NCBI GenBank assembly: GCA_035772735.1
Contig: JASDFA010000003.1
Location: 56,664,501-56,728,500 of the forward strand
DNA from: Datura wrightii
Taxonomy: Eukaryota > Streptophyta > Magnoliopsida > Solanales > Solanaceae
Direction: 5' to 3'
DNA length: 64,000 nt
Part shown: piece by piece, positions 32,022 through 43,227 of the stretch
How positions within the stretch are numbered: position 1 is the first letter of the stretch
Layout: each line of letters begins with the position of its first letter
The notes under the pieces: model-generated
What the model was told of the DNA's origin: nothing
The model's database searches: none
Seen by the model: only the letters and a program-made list of their open reading frames with translations
Made by a program: the position numbers and the translations under genes

Positions 32022-34340
32022 CTATGAGGGAAATAAAGAAGAATTGTTAGATATCAATTTGGATCACCAGATACCAATTGGAATCAAGTAATCACATGAA
32101 AAGGAAAGAAAGAAGGGAGTTTTCCTAAGGTTTTGCAGCCTCTCAAAGATAAGTTACAGACGTCTCCATACTGTTCCATGACACTCTACTAGACTTGTCC
32201 TCGTGCAATGAGATCAACGAACCTAAAGCTCTGATACCAACTTTTTCATGACCCACATAGCCATGATTGACACCACACTAACCCCCCTAGTGGGCGAACC
32301 AACATTTCCCAACTCTTTACTTCAAAACCACTGACATTTAGAAGAAATAAAACACATTATGAAATTAATTAATGGAATATCCCTATAAATAAAGTAACCA
32401 AAAATAATCCTCTATAAAAATACTCCCAAAATATGATAGTCATTATACACGAGGACATCTACCTATCCTTGTCTAGGAGTAGCCAAAAAGAGAAGAAAAT
32501 GACAAGAAATCAATAAGAGTCTGAACTAGAGACATCAGCCGTGGAAGAGTCGGTCAATATGCCTTGAGCCGGTCACCTCTCTATAACTCTGCTGCTACTT
32601 TAAATATGAGGGTGAGATGAGCTTTTGGGATCAAATTTTCCACTCAAAAAAGAAGTACAGGAGTAGTGTCAATATAAAACACAGTACTGGTAGGCATCAT
32701 TGGCTAACCTTAAATAATAACATACATATATGAAACAATAATATGTGAATGCCTTGGAACACCATATCAATGGACAACAATTACTCAAAAATTAAGCCTG
32801 TTCACGGCACTAGATTGGGCCTTACTGAAGCGGTCACTTGACCGCCGCCACGGTCTCACCACAGTGGAATAAGTTTTGTTGCAGTGGTACTGCCTTGGCA
32901 GTAGCTCGACTTAGCTGCACACCCACCATTCTCTTAACTCTTTTCATCATACTAATCATTATGATCATCCACGATATTCATAGTCATCAACAAACAATGG
33001 ACACATCATAACCACAAGGAATATAGAATGAATCATTCATGAAAGGATTCACAACTTATCACGAGTCCCCATTTAACTTCACCTAATCATCAAATCATTA
33101 CAAACACATCAATAACTCAAATGCACAAAATGCATAATAATAAATTCAGTTCAATCAGGTCCTCACATTCTCAATCCGGTCTTAATTCTTACATTCAATC
33201 AAATAATATAATGAATGGTGATATGTCGGGCACAGCCTCCGTCACATCACCATGAACATTCAATCATTAAACATCGATATACACACATGCCAGAGGGTCT
33301 CATTTCTGCCATTCTGGTCATGACCTATAGGGGACTCTAGAAATTCATGTACTGTACCGGCGTAGTACCTGCTCATACTCATCTTCTTATCTGGATGCTC
33401 CCCTTGGACACCAGCCACTCAACCATCATTGCTCTCTTGGATGCTGCCCTCGGGCATGAGCCACTCATCTCAGGACATTCCTATTATCCACTTTCATTCA
33501 CACATCTCAGTGTTTTACCACTCCGTCAGTTTAATGACCATGAAAGGCTTCATCTTACCTCCCTTAACTTGATTTCTCACACAATACATGAATCATATTT
33601 TAGATAGTACAAAAGAATCGAAAATACCAATCAACATTCAATTTCCATATTATATAAATAATGATTCATGGATAATTATTTCAATGGTATAATTCAATCA
33701 AAGGCTATATCAACAAGCAATGTCCGAAGACCAATTCACATAAAATCATCCCACACACATATACACCATTACTTAAAGTCTAACTCTTTTTAAACCATAA
33801 CCTACCTCATTTGTAGAAGGGAATCTTAAGTTACTCCGCCGGATCCTTACCTTTCTTCAGCGCTTCCGAACGTTCAAAATCTAGAACAAAAGATTAACAA
33901 AGAATCAACCAACTATTTTTGGGAAATAAGGGTTTGGAAATTCAACCCCTCCCTCATTCTACCCCTTTCATGGGGTTCTAATCATTATCCTCGAGTAACT
34001 CATTCCATTCTAATCCTACCATGATTATTCAACCCCGATTCATGAGGTTTCTACTTATCAAGCCCTCTTTCAAGCAGTTTCTACACTAAATTCTCCACTT
34101 ATACCGAACTCTAAGTCTCCAATTCTAGGAATGATGGACTAACACCACCTCGTTCACCCTAGGGAACAAAAATTACATGCTCACAGACCTAGGAATTAAT
34201 CAACCCTCAATTCCCAATCAATTCCCCTACTCTTATCGTTCTAAGGCTTTTCAACCTAGAATTTCCATCATACCAGGTTCCCCTATTAATTCTATGGGGT
34301 TAGGAAATCAAAATAAAGGGAATAGACTAAGATTCTTACC
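32022..34340 (-). other. Predicted spliced leader of element C
   Basis: On the minus strand exon 1 ends at 34340 (CAAAG|GTAAGA), intron 1 ends at 33881 (TTTTGTTCTAG|), a middle exon of 30 nt covers 33880-33851 and ends AAAG|GTAAGG, and intron 2 ends at 32022 (TATTTCCCTCATAG|), directly before the gag ATG. All four sites match plant splice consensus well. Exon 1 ends about 430 nt from the LTR start, similar to B and D (about 460-470 nt), although the LTR sequences differ. Prediction only. Confidence 0.45.
32228..32239 (-). promoter_or_regulatory. Element C primer-binding site
   Basis: GCTCTGATACCA on the plus strand: exact complement of the initiator tRNA-Met 3' end when read on the minus strand, 4 bp from the LTR boundary at 32244. 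Confidence 0.92.
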
Positions 34341-34771
34341 TTTGAGAAGAAAAACTACTCTACACTTGGGGAATTCTCTCTGAGTTCTCGCAGTTCATTT
34401 TTGGAATAATGGGATAAACCGCATTGAAATCCCACTTAAAATCCACTTACTGGCTCCATCATCTACTGCAGCAGTCACATTACCGCTGCACTGAACCCGC
34501 TACGACACCCCAAACACTATCACAGCGGATCTAGTGGTATATCCCTCGGTCCGTTACAGTGGAACTCCGACTGTGGTAATGCTCTTGTTGCAGAAATTAT
34601 CCCTCCGCTTCAGCGGTCTTCTATAACTAGTAGCTCCTATTTCTTGCACAAAGACCATTTTCCAGCTTTAAAGTCCCACCAACATCTACTTAACACCTTC
34701 CCACCAATACTTAGGCTAGAGAGGGATGTTTAGTCTTATTTTTCCCCCATAACGATACAGGGGTCGTTACA
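32244..34771 (-). repeat. Element C 5' LTR (about 2.5 kb)
   Basis: Runs from TTTCATGACCC (32244; the 3' LTR copy has TGTCTTGACCC) to GGGTCGTTACA (34771). U3 near 34460-34630 holds short near-palindromes such as CCGCTTCAGCGG (34605-34616). Only 32244 to about 33213 has a counterpart in the damaged 3' LTR. Small open frames inside, for example 33347-33607, have no support. Confidence 0.9.
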
Positions 34772-34776
34772 AACCC
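34772..34776. repeat. Target-site duplication of C, right copy
   Basis: AACCC, matching 18439-18443. Confidence 0.88.
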
Positions 34777-35257
34777 TCTATGTATTGCTCAGATTAATAG
34801 GAGACTTTGTATCTTCTTTTTCCCCTCCTACTCCAATGATATTGTAATTAAATTTGGAAAACTCTAAAGTATCTTCTCTCGCTACTACATTATAGTCAAA
34901 TCGAGAAAACTTTATAGCTTCTTCTAGCCCTACTATATTGTTAGCAACCCCAGAAAATATTTCAGCTGCTTTTTCAGATTCTAAAACTTCTCTTGATTCA
35001 ATTTCAATCACATTTATTTTTAAAATAGGACAAAGACCAACTTTGTCAATATCAGATAAATAAATGTGCAAATCATCATCTTCTTTTATTTCAGAAAAAG
35101 GTGTCTTTTGTGTTCCAACAACACTGAGCATGTAAGTAACTAAAAGATCATTTCTCTCACAATATAATTTACACCTAGTAATGATGATATTGACAAATTC
35201 ATCATATGTAATATCTCTCTTCATACATATTGGTACTGTAAGACCACCCTTCGACTT
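34777..35257 (-). pseudogene. MULE transposase, N-terminal part
   Basis: The minus-strand frame 34778-35224 (MKRDITYDEFVNIIITRCKL, then SDIDKVGLCPILKINVIEIE) resembles the N-terminal, PB1-like region found in front of many plant MULE transposases. Text upstream (GGLTVPICMKRD) remains in frame, so the true start may be further upstream and lost. A TAG stop lies at 34778-34780. Beyond the AACCC site the protein continues at 18438 (STQCFHDHEDSTGIFLKV). Role in the living element: DNA transposition. Confidence is lower than for the central part because this domain is poorly conserved. Confidence 0.65.
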
Positions 35258-35393
35258 TCACCTATAACACTTATCAGTCTCTATCCATTTACTATGTAAA
35301 TAAGTTCTAATAGTGTTTGGTCCTCTATTAATTGTCATAATACACATGGATATTAAAAAAATATTAAAAATAGTGACGCTATTATAGAGTACG

Positions 35394-35501
35394 ATATTTA
35401 CACATAGAGAATTCATATGCAGGTTCTTAATATTTACACACAGAGATTTCATATGAAGGTTCTTAATATTTACACACAGAGAATTCATATGAAGGTTCTT
35501 A
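35394..35501. repeat. Three tandem copies of a 36-bp unit
   Basis: Copies at 35394-35429, 35430-35465 and 35466-35501, each beginning ATATTTACACA and ending AGGTTCTTA, with a few substitutions. The unit is a multiple of 3, so it appears as a repeated 12-residue peptide on the minus strand, but no gene is supported. It lies just upstream of the MULE coding region and may belong to its terminal region. Confidence 0.85.
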
Positions 35502-36719
35502 GTGTAAATACCGTGGAGATATTTAAACAAAGTGTGGTTGTTTATATGGAGCTAGCACGTGTAGTGCGAATTCTTAATAAAAACAAAATGTGGTAGTTTA
35601 AACTACATATGAATGTTTAAATATATTACGATGTGCAGTTTTAAGTATAAGCACCACGTGGATGTTTAAAAAATATGAATGTTTTTGTACACCATGTGCA
35701 ATACAGGTCCTTTATGTAAAGGCCATAAATTTGATTAAACAACATGCAAATGTTTATGCATATATTATGCCTTTGTAATAAACATTTTCACAATCTTTGA
35801 AAATAACTAGACGTTGTTTGCTAACAATTCAGAAGGAAAAAGTTTAATTCACAAAACAATGAAGAACGCTAAAATCTTACATTAAATCACTGAAATGAAT
35901 TGTTTAACCCCTTTAAAGTAATGCTCAAGTAATATATTCACAAATTACTATCAATAAAAAAGACATATTTAAAAAATTAATTTAATCATAAAGAAGAAGG
36001 AAAATGCAGATTCTATTTTTGTTTATTAAAGATAAATCAACCATAATTAGAAGAGAGTAAGTTGTTTGGGAGGCTGGGATGTAATAAAATTATGAAAAAG
36101 AAGAAGAGAGAATGTTGAAGAAAATGAATATGTGTAGCATTCTTAGAACCCCAACATTCTTTCCCATTCTTTTTTGTATTGAGAAATAGAGGGTTTCATT
36201 GTACTTTTAGTATAAAAACCATTTTATATATTAGTCATTCGTATAAACAGAAAAGATTTGGGGTATATAAAAATATATTTTTTAAGTGTACATAACCTCA
36301 TTGTGACTAATTAAAAAAGAATTCCTTTTACTACATACTGAAAACATATGTCCAATTTCTTTTTTTTTTTTCACTCTTAAAAGTCTTTGTTAATTCTAAC
36401 CCTCCGAGAGTATATCTTGTGATCTTGCATAACCTCTTAATTTCTTCTGAAGCAAGCTAGACATGGTGTACTCTAATAGTCTTTCTCTAAACACTTTCAG
36501 ATTTTAGGCATGACAAAAACCTAATATTCCCTGGGAGGTCATGGTGTATTCTAATAGCTCTCCACTTTTAAGTATCCAAGCAGCAATCTTGATATCTATA
36601 ATATTCTTGCAGAAAATATATATTTTTAGGAAGAACTTTTTGTATTTTACATATACAAAATTAGATTCATATTTATTAAATTTAGAAAGAGTTTTTAGTT
36701 CATAAAACATAATAAGATT
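35502..36719. other. AT-rich interval, probably MULE flank
   Basis: No gene seen. Simple A/T-rich DNA with variants of GTTTAAA/TATGAATGTTT near 35560-35760 and a GAAGAAG-rich patch near 36090-36125. The missing end of the MULE, including its terminal inverted repeat, should lie in this stretch, but I could not define it because the opposite end is outside the window. Confidence 0.4.
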
Positions 36720-36912
36720 CTCTCAAGGCTTGAAAATTTTGCTCAAAATCTCATGTATGAAATCTTTATTAAATATGTATATCTCACTCAAAGCTTGAAA
36801 ATTCTGCTCAAAATTTTTTTGTATGAGAATTCTATGAAACATATATATATTGCTCAAGGCTTAGAATTTCGCTCACAATTTCACGAATAAAAACTATAGA
36901 AAATAGATATGA
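36720..36912. repeat. Three degenerate tandem copies of a roughly 65-bp unit
   Basis: Units start near 36722, 36786 and 36852, each with a CTCAAGGCTTGAAAATT-like head followed by GCTCAAAAT and an A/T-rich tail. Divergence between units is visible, so the array is old. Confidence 0.7.
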
Positions 36913-36938
36913 AATATATATATATATATATATATATA
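36913..36938. repeat. TA microsatellite
   Basis: About 13 TA units adjoining the 65-bp repeats. Confidence 0.85.
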
Positions 36939-37471
36939 ACCTAGTAATTTTTGTATAAAGTTCATATTAGATTTCTACAGAAAATCATGCATCAAATCTT
37001 GCTCATGATTCCTGTATAAATTTTGTATAAAATTCATATTGATTTTTCATGATTTCATACAACTAAAATAATATTTTATACAACTTTCATACAATATCTA
37101 TATAAATTTAATACAACTACAATTTATATAAAAATTTAAAATACAATCTTTATATAACTTATCATACACCTTTAATACAATTCTAATACAATTCGACACA
37201 GGTTTTAAACTTTAATGAACTAGGAATTAAATTTAATTTATAACCAGCTCAAATTTTATATAAATAGACCCAAATTTTAAATTCAAACTCCGATGACATT
37301 TCAGTTCTTTTAAAATATCATCCACTCAAAATAAAAGTTCATTTGTGATAAATCAATTTTTTCAAACTGAAGTTTGAGACTCTTTTAATAGCTCTTTTTA
37401 TTCTTCGATTTTCAACTATTTGGAAAATCTTTCTTGATGCAAATTCACTATGACATTGATCCATACCTCAG
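36939..37471. other. AT-rich non-coding interval
   Basis: No gene. Recurrent TATACAA/ATACAATT words between 36945 and 37200 suggest an old, decayed simple-repeat field. The last bases, CCATACCTCAG, resemble a splice acceptor in front of the next feature. Confidence 0.4.
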
Positions 37472-37678
37472 TTTTGTAGGGTTCTATGGTATTGGGAGTT
37501 GGCAACGGTAGCAGCTCTTGTTATTGTCAATCCAACTACTTTAGTGACTTGGATCACTGTTCTGATTTTGCTGATATTTGTAGGAAAAGGGAGAAGGAGT
37601 TTAATTACGAGGAGAAATCGTAATCGAAATTTTCAACAAGTCTATTTAATTTTTTTCTATATTTATTATGTTTTGTAA
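37472..37678 (+). other. Exon-like hydrophobic open segment, unknown
   Basis: An open frame without an in-frame Met follows an acceptor-like CCTCAG at 37466-37471. It encodes LWYWELATVAALVIVNP, then a second hydrophobic stretch TWITVLILLIFVG, then a basic GKGRRSLITRRNRNRN and a TAA at 37676-37678. The pattern (hydrophobic helix, turn, hydrophobic helix, basic tail) looks like part of a plant membrane protein, perhaps a captured or decayed host gene fragment. I do not recognise the family, and the tail after the basic run is AT-rich and probably intronic or random. Confidence 0.35.
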
Positions 37679-38196
37679 AATATAATTATGTTTGATAAAT
37701 AATTTTTAAAAAATATTTAATAATATAAATTTTTATTTAATCACAAAACATATTCTTTCCTTTTTATCTTAAAGTCTCCATGAAAACTTTGAGTACCCAG
37801 AGATAGATCAATGCATAACCATTTTGTGTCACCGCCTTGTATAGAGTATGTCACCAGTACATTGTAATTAGGCTAAATTTGAAAAGGTCAAAATGATCTG
37901 AGTTAATAAGTAACTCGTTCAAAGGTTACTTAGGCTGAAATGATCTAAAGAAGTGAGTCATAACCCTAGTGCCAAATTCTTATTAACTTTTAACTCTTTA
38001 TTTGTTCTTTTATACTTTTTAAGTGTCTAATAAAATTATATTTTTCTTTGTTATGATTGTGTATAATATATCAAATAAAAACTATAAATCACATGACATA
38101 ACCAAATAAGACCCTATATTACTAAACACAATAGAAATTAATCATATTTACCAAACATAGTAAGATTTTACTTATTCTAATGGATTGAGCATCTGC
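37679..38196. other. AT-rich interval left of element E
   Basis: No gene seen. TTATGTTTGATAAA near 37686 and TTTACCAAACATAGTAA near 38148 are roughly inverted, which hints at a decayed MITE-type element of about 0.5 kb, but the match is short. TCTGC at 38192-38196 would be the left target-site copy of E; the right copy is outside the window. Confidence 0.35.
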
Positions 38197-40498
38197 TGTC
38201 ATGCCCCGAGTCTATACCCTGGACGAGACACCATAATACTTGGAGTCACAAGTAACCCTAGGTTAACCAATGGTCTATCATAACACTGGCATTCTGAGTA
38301 AAAACATAGCGGAAGCTTTACAATAATAAAATAAAACATTTATGAAGAAGAACTAAATCATAAAGTTTTAATACATCTGAAACAAAACTGGAAATTTGAA
38401 TCTACGTCTGTGTCTAAAAGCCATCTATCTGATGAGTTGTTGGGACAAGACCCAGCTAACTCTAAGTTTAACTGAAAGAAATATAACTGAAAATAAATAA
38501 TCCTCGTCCGCGAAAGATGAGGACTCACCACTGATGCAGCTGAAAACTTCTAGGCGAGATCTGCTAACAGTGCTGAGACTGAGAACCTGCAACTGTATCA
38601 TAAAACGGTACAACATTAAAGGTATGCGTCAGTACTTTGAATGTGCTGAGTAAGTAGGAGAAACCATAACACAGAGAATACAATGACTAAACTGTAAAGA
38701 CATGAAATGACCAACTAAAATGCTGAAACTGAATAAACTGTAATATATTGAGATGGTCAAAATGACCCTGCCTAATGGTCGAAGACATGCCCTAAATCTG
38801 AGATACTAATCTAAAATACTGTATTGAATTGAGTAGTTTGAAACTATTCTGAATTGAGCTAATCCGAGACTGAACTGTACTGACTAGTGGGAGAGTCCAT
38901 AACCAACATATAACCACGTGAGCTAGACGCAGAGTCTGATCTATATACCCCACTGGTAGGATCCAATATACCTTGATAGGGTATAAAGGCATGAACTGGG
39001 TGATCACCTGTCTGGGGCCATGACGCCAATAAAATAATCCTATGGTGGCAACGTAGTTCTGGGAACCTGGGTGCGCTGGAAACCCGGTCTTCTCGGTGCT
39101 AAGTCCTACTCCCACTGGATAGTCCTAGACTGACTACTAAGCCTATAGCTCAAAACTGGGGCTCAAGACTAAGTCAGGAATACCTATCTAGAAATACCTT
39201 GAGAGTCTTATTGGACCGAATTCTGTAACTGGTGTTCTAAGATTGGTCAGAGATGGTTATCTAAAAGTGTCATGACCGCCTAAAGAACCACTAAAATCTA
39301 ACACTGAGTCTAATTCTGATAACTGGGAGGCACCACTGACACCTCAAGAATTTTCTGCAGTAAAACTGATCAGCTGATATTTTCTGGACAACGCTGAGTC
39401 TAATAATCTGACTGAGACTTGACATGTAAATATCTGACTAAAATTTCCATATACACTAATAATATGGGGGTTTCAAATTTGTTAGAATCAAGCTACAGGA
39501 AAACTAGTCCAACACGCAAGATCCTAAATTCTACTGAACTGAGAATTAGGCTAAATTATTCCACAAGATACAATTCTCATAAATGTCTAGAAATAGGGAA
39601 TAATAAGCAGTTAAAATCATGAGAGATATACTATGCGAAATTTTAAAGATATAAGTCTGCCAATCTTCTACATTTTGAATCCACAGGGCTAAACTGATAG
39701 TAATAACGATGAGTTTGGGGATACAAGGGAAGAACTATTCCCTTATTGAATTTCCACATACCTGATGAAGAAATCCAAAGAAAATCCCTTGAGAATCTGA
39801 GGAGAATTTGACTGCCCTAGTTTTTGCTTGAGAGGAATGACTTGAGTTCTACAAACGTTCTTCTGAGAATCTAAGTGATGAATGAGGAATGAAAACCGTT
39901 CAACCCCTATAAATTCATCAAAAATATGCTTAAAACGTGTAGTATAGGCCTTAGGGTTATAGGAATTACTAACAATCTCTTACTAAATTTGCAGGGAAGA
40001 ACAGACTGGTAGTCCCAATGAGGGACTGGACGAGTCATCGTCAAAGGCCACGACTCATGGTCTGCAATCATTGGCTTTACCGAAATTTGCATGTTGATAG
40101 TCACCATGAGCTACTCAATGACCCGTTACCGGTGACCATAACTCATGGTCACCTCCCGTCATCCTCTTTGTCGAAAACCACTTGGGGGTAACCACAGGCA
40201 ACACCACGATTTGTGGTGTCATAGATGAGCCGTGGTGAGGACCCGCTAAGTGCACTGTCCAACTTCTCTTCTTCTTTCGCCCATCCTTAACCACAACCTA
40301 ATGAGTCGGGTGGCTAACCACGACTCGTGGTCAGGCTCGAATGTCCAACATAAGTCAAACTCCTCACCATGAGTCACTTAATGACTTGTGGTCGTCCTAA
40401 CGGGTCACTAGATGACTCATCTTGTGACCTGGTGTAGGAAATCCTATTGTCTCCATTTCATCTCTCGGGTCTGATCTTCGAATTTCCGGGGTATTACA
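38197..40498 (-). repeat. Element E 3' LTR (2302 bp)
   Basis: From TGTCATGCCCCGAG (38197) to GGGGTATTACA (40498). Same family as A, G and H: U3 (about 40000-40430) is full of CACGACTCATGG variants, and a predicted donor CATCAG|GTATGT lies at 39762/39761 on the minus strand, about 735 nt from the LTR start. No gene inside. Confidence 0.9.
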
Positions 40499-40513
40499 AT
40501 ATCTCCCCCTTGG
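40499..40513 (-). promoter_or_regulatory. Element E polypurine tract
   Basis: ATATCTCCCCCTTGG, purine-rich on the minus strand, directly next to the LTR end. CATTCATCCTCGAAT further right is a decayed copy of the pre-PPT hairpin. Confidence 0.8.
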
Positions 40514-40744
40514 AAACATTCATCCTCGAATATTGGAAAACATACAAAATAGTAGATAAATACATTCACCATATTTAAATACTGAACATATAAGCGTAAA
40601 ACTAACATAATGACTACCTTTGAACTGAACTACATGACTGAATTGAATTTATGAGTCACACTTACGTACATTGACATGAAAGAAGCTAGGGCACATGAAC
40701 TAAACATGAAACTGAATAGAGTTTTAGTGAGAAACTGGATACCT

Positions 40745-41220
40745 TAGACTGAAACTGAGCTGGAAGGGAAAAAATGTGGGTATCTAGCAATCATATCTGC
40801 TTTGGATTCCCACATAGCTCTTTCCACCTGCTGATTCCTCCACAAAACTTTGACTGAAGCTAGTTCTTTATTTCTCAACTTACGAACCTAACGTCAAGGA
40901 TTTGAATTGGGACCTCTTCATAAGAGAGACTAACTTTCACTCCCACTCTATCTACTGGCACCACTGAAATTGGATCACCGATGCACTTCTTCAATAGTGT
41001 CACATGGAACACTGGGTGCACGGATGATAACTCTGAAGGTAATTCCAACTCATAGGCTACATTGCTAGTTCGCCTTAAAATTCTGTAGGGTCCCATATAT
41101 CTCGGATTGAGTTTTTCTTTCTTCCCAAATCTCATCACCCCTTTCATGGGTGAAATTTTTAGATAAACGCAGTTATCCACTGCAAACTCTAATTCTCTTC
41201 TCCTCACATTGCACTGTTTT
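40745..41220 (-). pseudogene. Element E integrase C-terminus and chromodomain
   Basis: 40875-41207 encodes RRRELEFAVDNCVYLKISPM, the GPY/F core (YMGPYRILRRTSNVAYELEL), FHVTLLKKCIGDP and the start of the chromodomain (YEEVPIQILD). A frameshift near 40885 moves the remainder (LRNKELAS, VKVLWRNQQV, ARYPHFFP on the minus strand) to another frame. Otherwise well preserved. Confidence 0.85.
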
Positions 41221-41995
41221 CAACCTCTCTCTAATAAGTTGTACCTTCTACATAGCCTCATGAACTGAGTCTGGCCCTATCAAGGTAGCTTCACCAACCT
41301 CAAACCGCCTTATAGGAGATCTACACCTCCTACCATATAAAGCCTCAAATGGGGCCATCTGAATACTGGAGTGGTAGCTGTTGTTGTATGCAAATTTGAT
41401 GAGAGGCAAGTGATCATCCCAACTGCCCTTGAAATAGATCAAACACGCTCTCAGCATATCTTCTAAAGCTTGTATAGTTCGTTCATCCTGTCCATTTGTC
41501 TGTGGGTGAAAAGTTGTGTTGAGCTTGACCTGGGTACCGAGTCCTTTCTGAAATGACTTCCAGAAATGCGAGGTGAACTGAGTACCTCTATCTGAAATAA
41601 TGGACAAGGGCAACCCCTGTAATCAAACCAACTCTTTGAATCTAAAGCCTAGCATAATCCTCAGCTGAGTCTGTAGTTTTAACTGGGAGGAAGTGTGTTG
41701 ACTTAGTCATCCGGTCTATTATCACCCAGATTGAGTCATGCTGCCGACGAATCCGAGGTAGTCCCGTAATAAAATTCAATTTACTTCTTCCCACTTCCAT
41801 ATGGGTATGCTGATATCCTGAGTTATATCTCCTAGTCTCTGATGTTCCACCTTAATTTGCTGGCAGCTCGGGGACTTAGCTAGAAATTCTGCGATGTCTC
41901 TCTTCATGCCGTTCCACTAGTAAATATCTCACAAATTACAGTACATTTTTATAGCACCTGGGTGGATGGAATATCTCAAAATGTGTGCTTCAGCC
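41221..41995 (-). pseudogene. Element E integrase core and zinc finger
   Basis: 41248-41613 encodes LSIISDRGTQFTSHFWKSF, FHPQTNGQDERTIQALEDML and MAPFEALYGRRCRSPIRRFE: the second Asp and the Glu of the DDE triad are present (QDERTIQ). The first Asp and the zinc finger (near 41640-41990) are only readable across frame changes. EAHILRYSIHPGA at the start retains the histidines. Confidence 0.84.
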
Positions 41996-42780
41996 AGTAT
42001 CTTCTGTCTCAAATCACCAATATCCGGTACACACAGCCTACCTTGGTAACAGATGACACCATCTTCCCCTTGGGAGAAAGCCTCCACTTCTTTTATGAGA
42101 ACCGCCTCTTTCAGCTTAAGCAATATGGGATCTTTATCCTGCCTTGACTTAACTTCAACTATCAACGAGGAATCTGATCCACTCTGCACCACTACTCCGC
42201 CTTCAGCTGTATTAACCAACTGCACTCCCAACCGAGCTAAACTGTGAATATCCTTTGTCAGTTCCTTTTTGCCCTCTTCAACATGAGCCACGCTCCCTAT
42301 AGACATACTTCTTAGGGCATCAACCACCACATTGCCTTTTCTTGGGTGATACAAATGCTCATGTCATAGTCCTTCAGTGGCTCCAACCATCTTCTTTGAT
42401 GGAGATTTAGATCTTTCTGACTGAACATATACTGAAGGCTCTTGTGATCAATGAATACATCCACGTGAGCACCATAAAGGTAGTGCCTCCATATTTTTAA
42501 CGCAAACACCACCGCTGCCAACTCCAGGTCATGAGTCGGATAGTTCTTCTCATGAAACTTGAGCTTTCCGGAGGCGTAAGCTATCACCTTACCCCGCTGC
42601 ATCAGAACGTAACCAAGTCCAACTCTGGGGGCGTCATGATACACCATGAACCCATTTGTTCCATCTGGAAAGGTTAACACTGGAGCGGTAGTGAGTCGAG
42701 TTTTTAACTCCTGGAAACTCTTCTCACACACATCTGGCAACTGAATTTTCACCTTTTTTGAGTCAACCTAGTCAGATGAG
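41996..42780 (-). pseudogene. Element E RNase H and linker
   Basis: 42312-42752 encodes SFQELKTRLTTAPVLTFPDG, MVYHDAPRVGLGYVLMQRGK (catalytic Asp present), HDLELAAVVFALKIWRHYLY and FIDHKSLQYMF. A frameshift near 42330 separates the tail with VVDALRSMSIGSV and the linker to integrase. Substitutions are fewer than in A. Confidence 0.85.
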
Positions 42781-43222
42781 ATGCAATAGAGGAAAAACCT
42801 TCCAAATGTCGGTAATAACTGGCTAGACCCATGAAACTTCTGATTTCGGTTGGGAAGTAGGTCTTGACCAGTCTTTCACCGCTGCTATCTTTTGAGGATC
42901 TACCTGAATACCATCAACTAAGACTGTGTGACCAAGGAAAGTGACAAACTTCAACCAAAATTTGCATTTGCTGAATTTTGCGAACAACAGGTGGTCTCTG
43001 AGCGTTTGTAGCACTATCCTTAGATGGTTAGCATGTTCTTCCTCAATTTTGGAGTACACCAGAATGTCATCAATGAACACAATGATGAACATGTCTAGAT
43101 ATTTCTTGAAGACTCTATTCATCAGGTTCATGAAAGTTGTAGGGGCATTAGTGAGTCCAAAGGACATAACCTTGAACTCGTAGTGACCATACTGATTTCT
43201 GAAAGCTATTTTCGGTATGTCA
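42781..43222 (-). pseudogene. Element E reverse transcriptase, C-terminal part
   Basis: Minus strand from the F insertion: ECDIPKIAFRNQYGHYEFKV, MSFGLTNAPTTFMNLMN, VFIDDILVYSK (catalytic Asp pair intact), FAKFSKCKFWLKFVTFLGH and DPQKIAAVKDWSRP. A frame change follows near 42840. It joins 52265 once F is removed. Confidence 0.88.
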
Positions 43223-43227
43223 CATTC
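43223..43227. repeat. Target-site duplication of F, left copy
   Basis: CATTC, identical to 52260-52264. Confidence 0.92.

Larger units (their letters stand above)
18444..34771 (-). mobile_element. Element C: gypsy retrotransposon with large internal deletion, carrying element D
   Basis: A minus-strand element of a third LTR family. 5' LTR 32244-34771, PBS 32228-32239, gag (32021 to 31299, then 20846 to 20052 after D), protease, the first few residues of RT, then directly the remaining part of the 3' LTR (to 18444). AACCC duplications on both sides prove the boundaries. RT core, RNase H, integrase, chromodomain and about 1.6 kb of the 3' LTR are gone. D sits in gag. Removing C and D rejoins the MULE gene. 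Confidence 0.92.

Noticed and set aside
32750..33610. Short plus-strand frames in C's 5' LTR
   Set aside because: The region is LTR by alignment with 18444-19403 and by its boundaries; the frames are short and unsupported.
35394..35501. Possible CRISPR array
   Set aside because: Repeats are contiguous without spacers and the DNA is plant; this is a simple tandem repeat.
35258..35530. 90-codon minus-strand frame next to the MULE gene
   Set aside because: Its content is the translated 36-bp repeat and the frame owes its length to the unit being a multiple of three.
37665..38172. A MITE with terminal repeats TTATGTTTGATAAA / TTTACCAAACATAG
   Set aside because: The inverted match is short and imperfect in very AT-rich DNA, and no target-site duplication could be fixed; mentioned only as a possibility.
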